Shown here: one piece after another, positions 10,401 to 21,105 of the stretch
Layout of the letters: each line of letters opens with the position of its first letter
Position numbering within the stretch: the first letter of the stretch is position 1
Assembly: GCF_004011695.2 (NCBI RefSeq)
Contig: NC_082411.1
Span: forward strand, 1,348,001-1,412,000
Source of the DNA: Ascochyta rabiei
Lineage: Eukaryota > Ascomycota > Dothideomycetes > Pleosporales > Didymellaceae
DNA length: 64,000 nucleotides
Reading direction: 5' to 3'
Notes under the pieces: model-generated
The model's database searches: none
What the model saw: the letters and a program-made list of their open reading frames with translations, nothing else
What the model was told of the DNA's origin: nothing
Translations under genes and position numbers: made by a program

Positions 10401-12434
10401 GACAGACTAGGATAGAAGTAGATGCCTCTAGAGGCGATATCTTAGGAATCCTTAGTTAACTAGTCCCTAGGGAGGGGAAGCTGGCCTAATAGAGGCCTGT
10501 AGATTTCTATTTAGAGAAGTTAATCTAAGCTAAGTATAACTATAATACTTATAACTAGGAACTTCTTACAATTGTCTAGAGCCTATAGTATTAGCAGAGA
10601 TACTTAGACAGTACCTTCTTTAAGATCTTAACAGATTACTAAAACCTAAAATAGTTTATAGAGACAAAGGTTCTTAGCTATTAGTAAGTAAGGGCATACT
10701 TAGTGTTATCTAAGTTTAACTTTATAATTACTTATTACCTAGGGTCTACAAACCCTGTAGATAACCCTTACAGCATCCTAATTACATAAGAGAGGTGTAA
10801 AACCCCTTATAAAAGTATAAAAAGGCTTTTATATAACTGCTTTAGGAGATCCTAACTAGGAGGAACCCTAATACTCCCCTAGTAGCGGCTATAACCCTTT
10901 GTTTGTCTGTAAAAGGAAGAAAGGACATAAGGGAACTTAAAAGAGAAGAATTAAGAGAGAACAGTTATACAGAGCTAATAATAGACTTAGACAACACAGA
11001 CAAACTCTCTAGCACTAAAAAAGAGTTAAGTAATGTTAAAATAGGATAAAATAACCTAAGAAAAGATAATATAGCTAAGACGAAGCGTATCTTACTTATA
11101 AGGCTAAAAGTTAAAGTGTAAGTAATTAAAGAACGTTATAATAACCTAAAATTAGGACACTTTAGAGCACAAAGGTCCTTAGAGAAGATTTAGCGTAGAT
11201 ACACCTAAAAGGGTATTACTAAGGATATATCTAACTACTGCTACAACTGCTTAGTATGTAGGAGATTAACTACTGCCTAACACAAACTATATAGGTCATT
11301 ACAACCTTTACTAGTACTAAGCTAACTATAGGAGGACGTAATAATAGATTTTATTATAGAATTACCTCCTAGTAAGGTGGCTAGGTTGGTGTACAACTCT
11401 ATACTAGTAGTAGTATGCAGATTAACTAAAATGTTACATTACATACTAGCTAGGGCTAATTAGGATAGAAAAGATCTAGCATACACCTAGATTAGAGAAA
11501 TTATCTACTTACACAGCGCGCTAGCACAAATTATCTTAGATTAGGGGCTGCTAATAAACTTAAAGACGTAGGAAACCTTTAACTACTATTTAAACTTAAG
11601 ACAAGTCTTAACGTTAGCCTATTATCCCTAGACAGATAGCTAAATAGAAAGGCAAAATTAGACTCTTAAACAGTACTTACGTTGCTACTATACTCTAGAA
11701 TAAGACAATTAGGCCCTATAGATTTTAATTACAGAATTTGTATATAATAATAGCATTTACGCATCTATAAATATAACATCTTTCTAAGCCTATTACAGTA
11801 TAGATCTAAGGAGCACAAATTAGCCTACTTTAGCATTGAAAGGTAGAGGATCTCCCCTTGCAAAGGAATTAGCTGCTAGAGTTATTGCCTTACAGGCTAC
11901 CTGCAAAGTAAATATAAAAAAGTGAAATAAGTATTAAAAGAAACACTTAGATAAGAAATAACTACTAGCACCCTTTAAAGTAGGCAATAAAGTACTAGTC
12001 TCTAGTAAGAATATTAGGACAGTACGCCTAAAAAAGAAGCTAGACTAGAAATACCTAGGACCTAGGACTATTATAGCCTAGATTAGCCCTAGCGCATATA
12101 GAGTAGACCTGCTAGAAATAAAAGAGATCTATCTAGTATTCTATGCGTTACTGCTAGACCTATATATACTAAGAAGTTAACTCCTAATTATATAGGAATA
12201 AATATAAGAACCTATAGTTAAAGGGGAAGAGAAGGTGTAAGATGTGAAAAAAGTCCTTAACAGAAGGTAACTAGACAACAGACAGTAGGAATACCTTATT
12301 AAGTAGGACAGATTCCCTAACTTAGAAAATTCCTAGGAAAATAGCATAAATCTTTCTAAAGAAGCGCTAAAATAATACTAGAAAATAATAAAGTAACTCC
12401 TTAGACTGCGTAGTAAGACGTTAAGGTTAAAGTC
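7453..12434 (+). pseudogene. Gypsy A gag-pol, chromovirus type, RIP-decayed
   Basis: Gag covers about 7453-8860. A retropepsin motif (ALIDRG, normally ALIDSG) lies near 8905-8930. Reverse transcriptase covers about 9600-10200, with FYTKLDVYKAYY near 9730 and YLDNILVYS near 9930 in place of YLDDILVYS. RNase H starts at IEVDAS near 10410. Integrase follows, with a zinc-finger region near 11160-11280 and its core (IIDFIIELP to YYPQTDSQIERQNQTLKQYL) to about 11800. A C-terminal chromodomain (EYLIKWDRFPNLENS) lies near 12285-12335. Stops are almost all TAG or TAA where Trp or Gln is expected. A purine tract (AAAAAAGGGGGAGAC) near 12430 follows the frame. The protein would have copied and integrated the element; it cannot be made now. 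Confidence 0.85.
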
Positions 12435-12680
12435 TAAAAAAGGGGGAGACTAGAAAGGCTAAATACCTTTACTTAATTATAATTTTTCCCTATAGGAGTT
12501 TTTTAATTAATAAGTATTTAATAGTTTATACTAAGGGAAAATATAACCCTACCTTACCCTAAGATATATAGTCTAGCTAAAGTAGACATCTTTTAGCCTA
12601 TTAAAGCTATTTCTAATATAAGAAGATAAAGAAAGTTACACCCTATATTATATAGTTATAATTATAAGCAAATATAGGAG

Positions 12681-12724
12681 ATTGATTAATTAATTAATTG
12701 ATTGATTAATTAATTAATTAATAA
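12681..12724 (-). repeat. TAAT/TGAT microsatellite at LINE 3' end
   Basis: A 44-base run of ATTA, ATTG and TAAT units marks the LINE 3' terminus. A similar tail at 6221-6246 shows that it is a feature of the family. Confidence 0.7.
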
Positions 12725-13149
12725 GTTTAACGTCCTGTGTGAGTCTAAGACTATATAAGACGAGAGCAGTTAAGCTACTCTAGTAATTTAAGGAGCGTGG
12801 TTGTAAAAGGTAGTAAATATAGGTTCAGAGTCCTGTAGTAAGAGCCTATGCTCTAGGGGGTTAACAGCATTTTTTAGGTGTCTGTTGTTTGTTGTAGGTA
12901 CTACTTACAGGTGCCTATTCTAGTGTCTGAAATAAAAGCTAGAGTAGCTAGAATTCCCTAGGTTGTGTGGAGTAGTAGATTTATTAAGAGTTATTGTCCT
13001 TGTAGGTTGTCCTACATTGTTTTTCTTACTTATTTGTATTCTTTACAGCTAAGTAGGAGGTGTTAAGTTATTTATGTGTGGCTACAGATACATCTGTTAC
13101 TATCTACCTTCTATAGGTTATAGAGGTATGCTTTATTATATCTATATCC

Positions 13150-16100
13150 TAGTTTTAGTTAGTAGTAGGTACTTGCTATCTCTTGTTTGGTATTTTTAGG
13201 TAGTCTTATCCTATTTATTAGTCCTAGCTAGTATTTTGCTGCGTAGGTGTCTGTTTTCCTTAGGATTGCTTTAGCTTTGTAGGTAACTAGTTTGTAAACC
13301 TATTTGTCTGTTATAATAGCTTTTACTTAGATTCTAGTTATAGCAATGCTTATAGCGTTAGAGGTAGGCCTCTTTTTTATTGCTTCTTTTGCTAGAAGGT
13401 CTGCTTTCTTGTTTCCTGCAATGTCTTAGTGGCTAGGGGTCCATTTAAGGCTTATTGTGGCTCCTTTACCTTTAATAGTTTTAGCTGCCTTTATGCAGCG
13501 TATTTGCTAAGCTTGTCTAGGCTTATTTAAATGGGGTTTTTAGTCTTAGGATAGCTGCTTAGTTGTCTGCAAAGACTTAGACGTCCTGTCCTGTAGTAGC
13601 TATAGTAGCTGTAATTTTAAAGCCCCTAATTATTCCTTCTAGTTCTCTGTTGTATATAATTTAGCCTTTACTAATGTTGTAGTTTATAGTGTAGATTTCC
13701 TTTAGCTCTTGGTTGTAGTCTGGGACTGTGATTCCTACTCCTATTCCTAGGCTTCCCTCTACAGAGGAAGCGTCTGTGTAGATAGCTAGTAAATTACTTC
13801 CTACTTTCTGTAGCATCTGTGTTTTGTGTACTTTTGCTTCTTCTTCTTTTACTAGTTTTAAGATTTCTGTTTAGTATGCAATAGCCTTATTCTAGGGGTA
13901 GAAGTAGAAGTCTTTTAGTTTCTCTTCTCTTATGCTAGGTATAGCTTTTTCTATAGACTATGTAATTTGCATAAGCTATATAGAAGGTTTTACTCTTAGC
14001 CTAGTACAGTTAACCTCTCTTTACTCTGTGCTAGAGTCTAGGTCTGTGTTTTGTAGAGTGGATTTTAGCTGTGTTGTAGCAGTGTAGATAGGGTAGTTCT
14101 TTAGGAGCTTCCTTGCTCTAAAGGTGTACTTTCTTATTATAGTGTTTAGCCTTATTGTAGGAGGGGCTAGTGCTGCTTCTACCTCCTAGGGAATTATAGG
14201 TAAGGTTTAGAAGGTGCCTAAGATTTTCCTAAGTGCTAGGTTCTGTAGTCCTTGTAGTTGTTTTGCTATCCTAGCTTATTACTTCTAGAAGACTTAGCAT
14301 CTATAGTCTGCTATGCTAGTAACACAGGCTAGGTATATTTATTAGAGAGCAGTAGAGGTAAGGCCTTTACTGCTGTTTGCTAGTCTACATATTCTGTAGA
14401 AGGCGTTTCTTACTTAGCTAATCCTTGTAGCAGCATGCTCCTTAAAGGAGAGCCTGTTGTTAAAGTAGATTCCTAGCTATTTAACAGTCATTTTTAGTGT
14501 TATAGTAGACCTTTCTAGCAGGGTAAGAGTATAGTTTTCTGCTTTTAAGCTTAAAGTAAAGTAGATAAGTTTAGTTTTTAGCGTATTAAACTGTATTGCA
14601 CAGCTAGATCCTTTTGCAAATAGGCTGGCTATATCTCTTTCTAGTAGGCAGATGTTTTTCTTTAGGCTGGTGGATAATACTGTAATAGCTAGGTTGTCTA
14701 GGTGGAACAGCAAGTAGTTTGTAATTAACTAGAATAGGGGTCTAATATATATTAGGAACAGGATAAGTAAGACAGGGCTTCCTTGTAGGATTCCAGCGTT
14801 TATATTACTAAATTCTTCTATTTCTCTATTAAAGGACAGTCGTAGTTAGCGTCTAGAGAGGAAGAATTAGATCTAGGCTATTGTTATAGGCTTAGACCTT
14901 GTCTAAGCCTTAAGCGAGACGGGGCGGTCACGTGCCCCACAGTCATATTAGAAGGACACGCAACGTGTCACCTCCTTAAGAGATACAATACCATATCGAC
15001 CCTTATTGCATCCCACCCTAAGGCCAGTCCATAACAGCTATTAGGCTGCAGGGTAGCTTTAGTTGTTGTAGGATAGTAAGTAGTTTACCTAGTAAGACGT
15101 AGTTAAAGGCTCCTTTAATGTCTAGGAACACTATAGTTATTGTACGCTTTAGTTTCCTTTATTCTTACACTTAGTTTAGCAGCAGTATAGAGGCATCTAT
15201 AGATAATTTTTGTACTCTTCTACCTAGTTATAAAGGGTGTAGTAGGGTAGTTATTTTAGCTAGTATGCTAAGCTGTTTAGCAACTAGTCTTTCTACAACT
15301 TTGCCTAGGCAGCTAAGGAGAGTAATTACCCTGTAGGCTGTAGGGGCTGCATAGTCTAGTTTGTTTAGCTTTTTTAGGATAACTCCTGTTGCTCTTTTCT
15401 AGATTTAAGGGTAGTATCTATAGTTAAATAGTGTAGAGAACATATAGAAGAATATGTCTGTTTCTACTTTATATACTGTAGTAATAATCTCCTAGTTTAT
15501 TACATCTAGTCCTAGGGAGCTACTTTAGATTTGTAAGGAGCAGGCGTGTTCTAGCTCTTCTTTAGTAAGGGGTAGCTATTCCTAGCTACCTTCTTAGTAG
15601 GTCCTCTACTCTATAGGCTGAGAGGAAGGTAGTCTAGGGAAGAGAGTGTCTCTTAGTGCTAAGCACTTGCCTTAAAAGAAGTTCTCTATTTCCCTAAGGC
15701 CTTGTATAGCAGGTATACTTTAGGTACCTACAGTCTTAGTATAGAATAATGCCTTAAAGATTAATTTTATGTCCTCCTTTTCTAGGAATTAATTCTAGTA
15801 GTTGCGTTTTGCTACTTTTACTGTTTATAGGTAGTTATTTTTAGTAATTAGGTAGTCCCTTTTCTATATGTATGTGGTTATAGGGCTAGTAGCTAGTTCT
15901 CTTTATAGGAGGCGTTGTTTACTAAGCATGTTTGTCCTTAGTAGTTTTAGGTCTAGGTTCTACTAAGGTTTGCTTCTTGCACTAGTAGAGCTTTGTAGGA
16001 TTACAGTCTTAGCTGTGTTTGTTATTGCTGTAGTAAGCTCCTTCCCTATTGCTTTAAGCTGCTTTTCTAGCTCTCTGTCCTCTCCTTAGATAAGGAGTAG

Positions 16101-17060
16101 AGAGGTGCTAGTAGAGTGTCTAGGGCTTAAAGTATTTAGGGCAGAACTTTTTCCTAATTCCTTTGCTAGCTCCTTCTGAAATAGGTCCTAGTCTGCCTTC
16201 TTAGTGTTAAACTAGGGGGTAGGGTTGTTTAGGAGCTGTATTCTAGGCATAGTAATTATAAACAGAATACCTAGGTAGTCTAAGCCTATACCTACTAGGG
16301 TTCACTAGTCTTCTATCTAGTTTGTAAGCCTGTGTGTGGCAAAGGTAAGGTCTAGAACACTTTCCCTGCTTATGTTTAGCCTGTAGAAGGTGCCTATACC
16401 AGGAGTGTTTAGTAGCTCTAGGTTTTACTCTTCTATTTAGGCAACAAAGCTACTGGCTTTTAGTGTTATAGTAGTTATAGTAGGGTCCTACTAAGGGTGG
16501 TAGGTGTTAAAGTCCCCTAGCAGGATTAAGTTAGGTAGAGTTCAGCTATTTAGAAGCTTTCTTTCTACTATTATTTTTTCTTATATATTTGTTTAGTTGT
16601 ATATATTATAAATTATAAAGTTTAACCTAGACTGCTAGACTGTAATAGCTAGAAAGTCTAGGTTAGGGTTTAAATCTGCTGTTAGGGTAATTTGTACTAG
16701 TGTTAAAGGTAGAACATAGGCTAGAACGTGTGGCCTTATGCTATAGTCCTGTAGTAGAGGTAGGATTTATATAAAGGAGGGGTAGTTTACAGAGTGTGTG
16801 TCTAAGTAGTCTAAAGGTTATTATTAAGTAGGGGTAAGCTACAGTTCTTATACTAAGACAAGGTCTATAGTAAGTTCTACTGTAAGTTATAAAGCGCTCT
16901 CTATAGCTTATACACTCTTGTTTAGATTTACTTATAGAATTCTTAGGTTATCTAGTATTCTAGATATATTTGTGCGTTTATTATAGCCTTATAGGCTGTA
17001 TATTAAATGCTATCTACTATATATGCTTCTTTATAGTTTATACACTTAGGTATAGTATAT
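13150..17060 (-). pseudogene. LINE ORF2: endonuclease, reverse transcriptase, RNase H
   Basis: On the minus strand, LLGDFNTYHP near 16483-16520 is the AP-endonuclease motif. KLNKLDYAAPTAYRVITLLS with CLGKVVERLVAKQLS near 15270-15370 is the reverse-transcriptase finger region typical of fungal LINEs. LDNLAITV near 14690-14710 stands where YVDDLAITV is expected. An RNase H end with DIAGNKKADLLAKEA lies near 13385-13430. This set and order fit the Tad1 group. Many TAG and TAA codons replace Trp and Gln, so it is dead. The solo LTR at 14882-15036 interrupts the reverse-transcriptase part. Confidence 0.8.
14882..15036 (+). repeat. Solo LTR of gypsy C family, in the LINE
   Basis: This 155-bp LTR runs from TGTTATAGGC to CCATAACA. 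The duplication GCTAT stands on both sides (14877-14881 and 15037-15041), so it inserted as an LTR element and then lost its interior by LTR-LTR recombination. It keeps more C and G (GAGACGGGGCGGTCACGTGC) than the LINE around it, which suggests a later insertion or weaker mutation. Confidence 0.85.
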
Positions 17061-18343
17061 ACGCAGGCTTTACTAGTAGTACTACACGTATTTCATTTGT
17101 GTAGTGTAGTAGGGTGTTTATCTACGCATATCTTATATATAGTGCTATTAAGGCACCTATTCTCTATGTGTCTAAATTACTAACACTTTTAGCATTGTGT
17201 AGTAGGAGGTATAGTAACAAACTTTTCTACTCTTATACTAGCTCTTAGAAGGTATAGTCTATTGCGTATAGCTTATTATACATCTTTTTCTATTACAAAC
17301 ACTATACAGATAGATTCTAGTTTTTACTTCTGTCTTCTTTTATAGCTTGTTAGCTAGAATAGGTTTCCTACTATTATTAGGCCTTTATTAAAGGTAGTTA
17401 TCTCTAACTTAAGCACCTCTAGGTCCTGGTTTATTTCTAGAGATGTGGGGATGTTGTGTAGGATTACTTTGTGCCATAGGTCTATTAGAAGGGCTTCCTT
17501 GTAGGTAGTAACTAATTGCTAGATTACCTAGTTTTTAAGCAGGTATTTTGCAGTAAAGGAGGGCGTTGTAGTAAGAACAATATTATTCCTTCTACTTAGG
17601 CTAGTAGAAGCAATTATAGGGAGGCTTACTCCTTTATCTATAAAGGCCTTGTTAAAAGCATTAGGCATCTCTAGGGGGGCAAAAGAGGGTAGTTCTTGCT
17701 CTAGTGTAAGAACTAGTTAGCGTGCACTTAGAGAGTTCTTTATAATAGTAGGTTGTTTCTTCTTTATAACTGTTTGCTAGTCTGTGTTCTTAGGGAGGTT
17801 AGCTAAAGCTGCAGATGCGTATAAGGTAGGCTAAGTAGAAGGTTAAATAGTAGGAGTCTTAGTAGCTAAGGTAGGTTTCTAAAGGAGTTTTGCTCTTGTT
17901 TTAATTAATTTAGAAACTGTTTTAAGGTTAGATACTTAGGAGGCTAGGATAGAGAGGCCTTGTTTGTTTATCCTGTTGTTTTCTGTGTAGTCTTAAAAGA
18001 TTTCTAGAAGGTCTAAGAGGTTTAATTGTTCCCTGTTTAAGGTAGCTAGGGAAGAAGCCTAGATAACTATTGTCCTAGCAATAGATAGAGCTTCTTTTAC
18101 TGTTTTAGTAATAGGAGCTTAGTTTATAGGCCTAGTAGCTATATTAAATTAGAAAGGGAGGAGCCTAGGTGCTGTTAGAGTAGCAGGTCTACTAGCTGGT
18201 CGTTTAGAGGGAGCAGAGGGTAGAGGTAACGTTGTAGTCCTGTTAAATATACTAGGTTAGTGTATTTCTAGAGTAGATTGCAGGTGTAGTGTAGATAACG
18301 AGGGTATAGATATAGGTCTTAGGATTAGTGTAGGCTAGTACAT
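17061..18343 (-). pseudogene. LINE ORF1 (Gag-like, zinc knuckle)
   Basis: The likely start is the ATG at 18343-18341, matching the ATG at 24133 in the plus-strand copy. The C-terminal part (about 17090-17200) shows spaced Cys and His residues (FRHIENRCLNS) of a CCHC knuckle, as in LINE RNA-binding proteins. Stops are frequent. The plus-strand copy of the same ORF is split between 24133-24834 and 58530-59169. Confidence 0.65.
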
Positions 18344-19112
18344 CTCTCCTAGAGAGGTTAGGGAGCTAGGGGGGCTTATTTCTATTGTCCCTGTGTTTAG
18401 AGATTAGTCTCTATTAGGTGGTGGTTCCGGTTCTATAGTCCTGGGTCCTAGGTCCTGGTCCTAGGTGGGGTTTTCCTTCTCTTTTTTAAGATAAAATAAC
18501 TAAGAAATAACTAGAAGAGAGCTTGTTTTTGCACAGAAAGAGGTACCTAGTCTCTATCCGCTTTTCAGAGCTAAAAAACAAGGAAAAGGCAGTCTTAGCT
18601 TTACTATTCTTGCCTTTGTTTAATTCTTACTGGCCTAACTAGTAGACCTCTAGGAGTAGAAAGAAGGGGTTAAAAACAGAAAGCTAAGGAAAGGCTTGTT
18701 GCTATCTAGTAGGGGTAGGATTTATTAGTTGTTGTGTTTAATAAGGTAAGACCTTAGGAGATAAGATAAGATAAGATTGTTGTTGTAGGGGAGGTCTGTG
18801 CTCTGCAAATCCGAAATTTTTTGCAACAGATTAGGTTGGATAACCAGGCAGCGTGCAGCAACTAGACGCCTAAAGGCTCTAGGAAGCTTAGGATAGACTC
18901 GCTACTACTCTCCTCTAACATCTTCTTTTACTTTATCTTAGCCTTAACAGCGCTAGCCTTAGATTAATCTTACTTCTTAATATAGATGCTAGATAAGGTT
19001 AACTTACATGCGTAAGTGTTGCTATTATAGAGTATAAGCAGGTCTTTCTGCAGTAAATAGTTCCTATAAAGGTTAGATTATCCTATAATAAGCTAAAAAG
19101 AGACAGAACGTA

Positions 19113-20976
19113 ACGTACCCCACGGACGAGCCGGTCACCGGACGAGTCGGTCACTTTTGCCAAGCCCCCACCAAACTCCACCCCATTATAACCCAAAACA
19201 ACCTAAATTGACACTGCAAACTGCAGTACAGTCTGTAATATTATTTAGAAACTACTTCTACCTCTTTCTTACACGTTCGCGCGTTATGTCTAGTCTCACT
19301 GCACTGTCCACAGCGCCTTTAGGAAGGCTCACCCACTTCAGCGCGCACCTGCTTCTTTGCCTTCTTACCATCACAACGCGCCCCAAACTCTTTTAGGGCT
19401 GTTAATTGCTAGCCCTCTTTAACTACTAGAGTACCTTCTTTCTTAACCTGCTTTCTTTTGTGTGATTTTTGTTGTGTGGCTGCCTTATTAGCAGCTCAAA
19501 GCTTAGCAATCTCCTGTTGTGCCAACACTAGCTTGTGCGCAATTATAGCTGCCCCCTTTAAGACCTTCTTAAACGCTTTAACTATAGAGGTAGGCGAGCT
19601 ATCTATATGCCTCTGAATCCTTGTCTTTACAAGCGTTGATTGCAACCCTAGTTTAAGGGTGTTGCTTGGGGTTTGCGACTGCCAGAGCTCGTTGTTGATG
19701 GGTAGTGGTGGTGATGGCGTGCGCAGCTTCACATCAAGGCTGCTTATGACCTGTTGTGGGTCAAACGGGACCAGTCCAGCGCCTCAGAACCCTCCCTAGA
19801 TATTCCTAGAAGTAATTGCAGCGTTGTAGGCGCGTATAAAGCATGGTAGGAACTCTGTCTTTATAATATAGTTAATCTGGTTATGCATAAGTATTTCGGC
19901 TTGGCGCCTATACGCCTTCTTTAAAGCAGCAAAACAAGCCACATTAAGAGGCTGTGTAAGGTGTGATAAGTAGGGAGGCAAGCAAAGAGCAATTATCTTG
20001 CTATCCTTGCAGTACTGCTGGAATTTAAGAGAGTTGTGGCTCTTATAACCATCAATAATAAGCAAACAGTGGGTGCTAATAGTACGCTCCTTTGTATGCC
20101 TGTTAAAGTGGCTTATCTAGTCCAGACCAAGCTTGTTAGTAGTCCAGCCGTTATCAGAGACTCCAATAACCCAGTCTTAAGGCAGATCCTCTTCTTTGTA
20201 CCAGGCAGAGAGGTGGTGGTGGGCCTTAAAGATAAGGAAGGCAGGAATGGCCTATCCTTTGGCATTGATGCCTACTATAGCCGTAGCCCACTCCCAGTTG
20301 CCTGGTTGGACGGCCTTTGGCCGACCTTGTCGTTCTGAAGCTGTAACAACTGCTCCTGGGGAGATCTGGCCTATTATAAAGCCTGTCTCGTTGAAGTTAT
20401 ACGTGTCTTCATCCTAGATGCTATACTTAGCTTTAGTGTTAGCTACTAGGCTAAACTAGCTCTGTAGAACCTTAGGATCCTTACAGAGGGCTCTCTTGTA
20501 GTTGTACTTGCGATTAAACTTGACTATAAGCTCTAGGTGCCGCTTAACAAACGTACTAGGCCAGTTTGCGCCAACAGGACCCAGATTATGCTCAGCGCGC
20601 AAAGAATTGGCTATAGTAGCCACATCTAAGAGCTAAGGGGAAAACCCTCACGCGTCTAGCTTAAGAACATGTTTAACAATCACCTTCTCCTTATTGTTAT
20701 CCAGCTTCTGCAAGTTAGCTATAGAATTAGCGCGTAAAGGTCGTCCTGCGTGTCAGTCGCTTAGTGTTGTTTGAGAGACTCTGTAGATAGCTGCAGCGCG
20801 TCGCTGAGAGAGTGTCGCGTCTTGTTTAAGAGCCTGAAGCGCAAGCTGTATCTGAGCTTCTTTTAACGCGTCTGAATAGTGTTGTTAAGAAGGCATTAGT
20901 ATGTGAAGGGTAGTTTAGTAGGGGCTTGGCAAAAGTGACCGACTCGTCCGGTGACCGGCTCGTCCGTGGGGTACGT
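19113..20976 (-). mobile_element. Fot1/pogo-like DNA transposon, family 1
   Basis: The element is 1864 bp with TA on both sides. The uninterrupted site in the sibling gypsy A (near 39343, ATGTACTCTT) has a single TA. Terminal inverted repeats begin ACGTACCCCAC and agree without mismatch for over 50 bases. Each contains a doubled 15-bp motif, GGACGAGCCGGTCAC and GGACGAGTCGGTCAC. It is the only family 1 copy in the window, and its ends carry little decay. Confidence 0.85.
19241..20896 (-). pseudogene. Family 1 Fot1-like transposase, stops only
   Basis: The frame is 1656 bases with no indel. It starts with MPS at 20896. A helix-turn-helix region comes first (ALKEAQIQLALQALKQDATL to YRVSQTTLSD), then a CENPB-type segment. 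The DDE domain includes YNFNETGFIIG, where Asp has become Asn, and LIIDGYKSHNSLKFQQYC near 20010-20065 with the second Asp. Next comes LTQPLNVACFAALKKAY, where the third Asp is again Asn. The end is a zinc knuckle (RRCGQCSETRHNARTCKK). Stops such as MPS* and LSD* sit where Gln, Trp or Arg is expected. Two of three catalytic Asp codons are lost, so it is inactive. Confidence 0.85.
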
Positions 20977-21105
20977 TACTCTTAAATTATACCTAGCAAC
21001 AAGCTAGCCTAGTTATTAATAGACTTGCCTATTGCAGTCTTCTTATTAATAGACATATGGCAGTCTTAATTAATAGATATAGGTATAGTAGTAGCAGGTG
21101 TTATA

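Larger units (their letters stand above)
12681..18893 (-). mobile_element. Full-length LINE, Tad-like, minus strand
   Basis: Read on the minus strand this is 5' leader, ORF1 with zinc knuckles, ORF2 with AP-endonuclease, reverse transcriptase and RNase H, a 3' untranslated region, and a TAAT/TGAT microsatellite tail. It lies in the 3' part of gypsy A. A solo LTR is inserted at 14882-15036. No clear target duplication is visible: the left flank (TATAGGAG) and right flank (ACTCGCTAC) do not repeat. Compared with the gypsy A copy at 38716-39098, about 385 bp of host element is missing here. Confidence 0.8.

Noticed and set aside
14477..14713. 78-codon minus-strand frame as a separate gene
   Set aside because: It is the reverse-transcriptase active-site part of LINE ORF2 that happens to lack stops.
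19157..19396. 79-codon plus-strand frame at the Fot1 end
   Set aside because: It is antisense to the transposase zinc knuckle and overlaps the terminal repeat.
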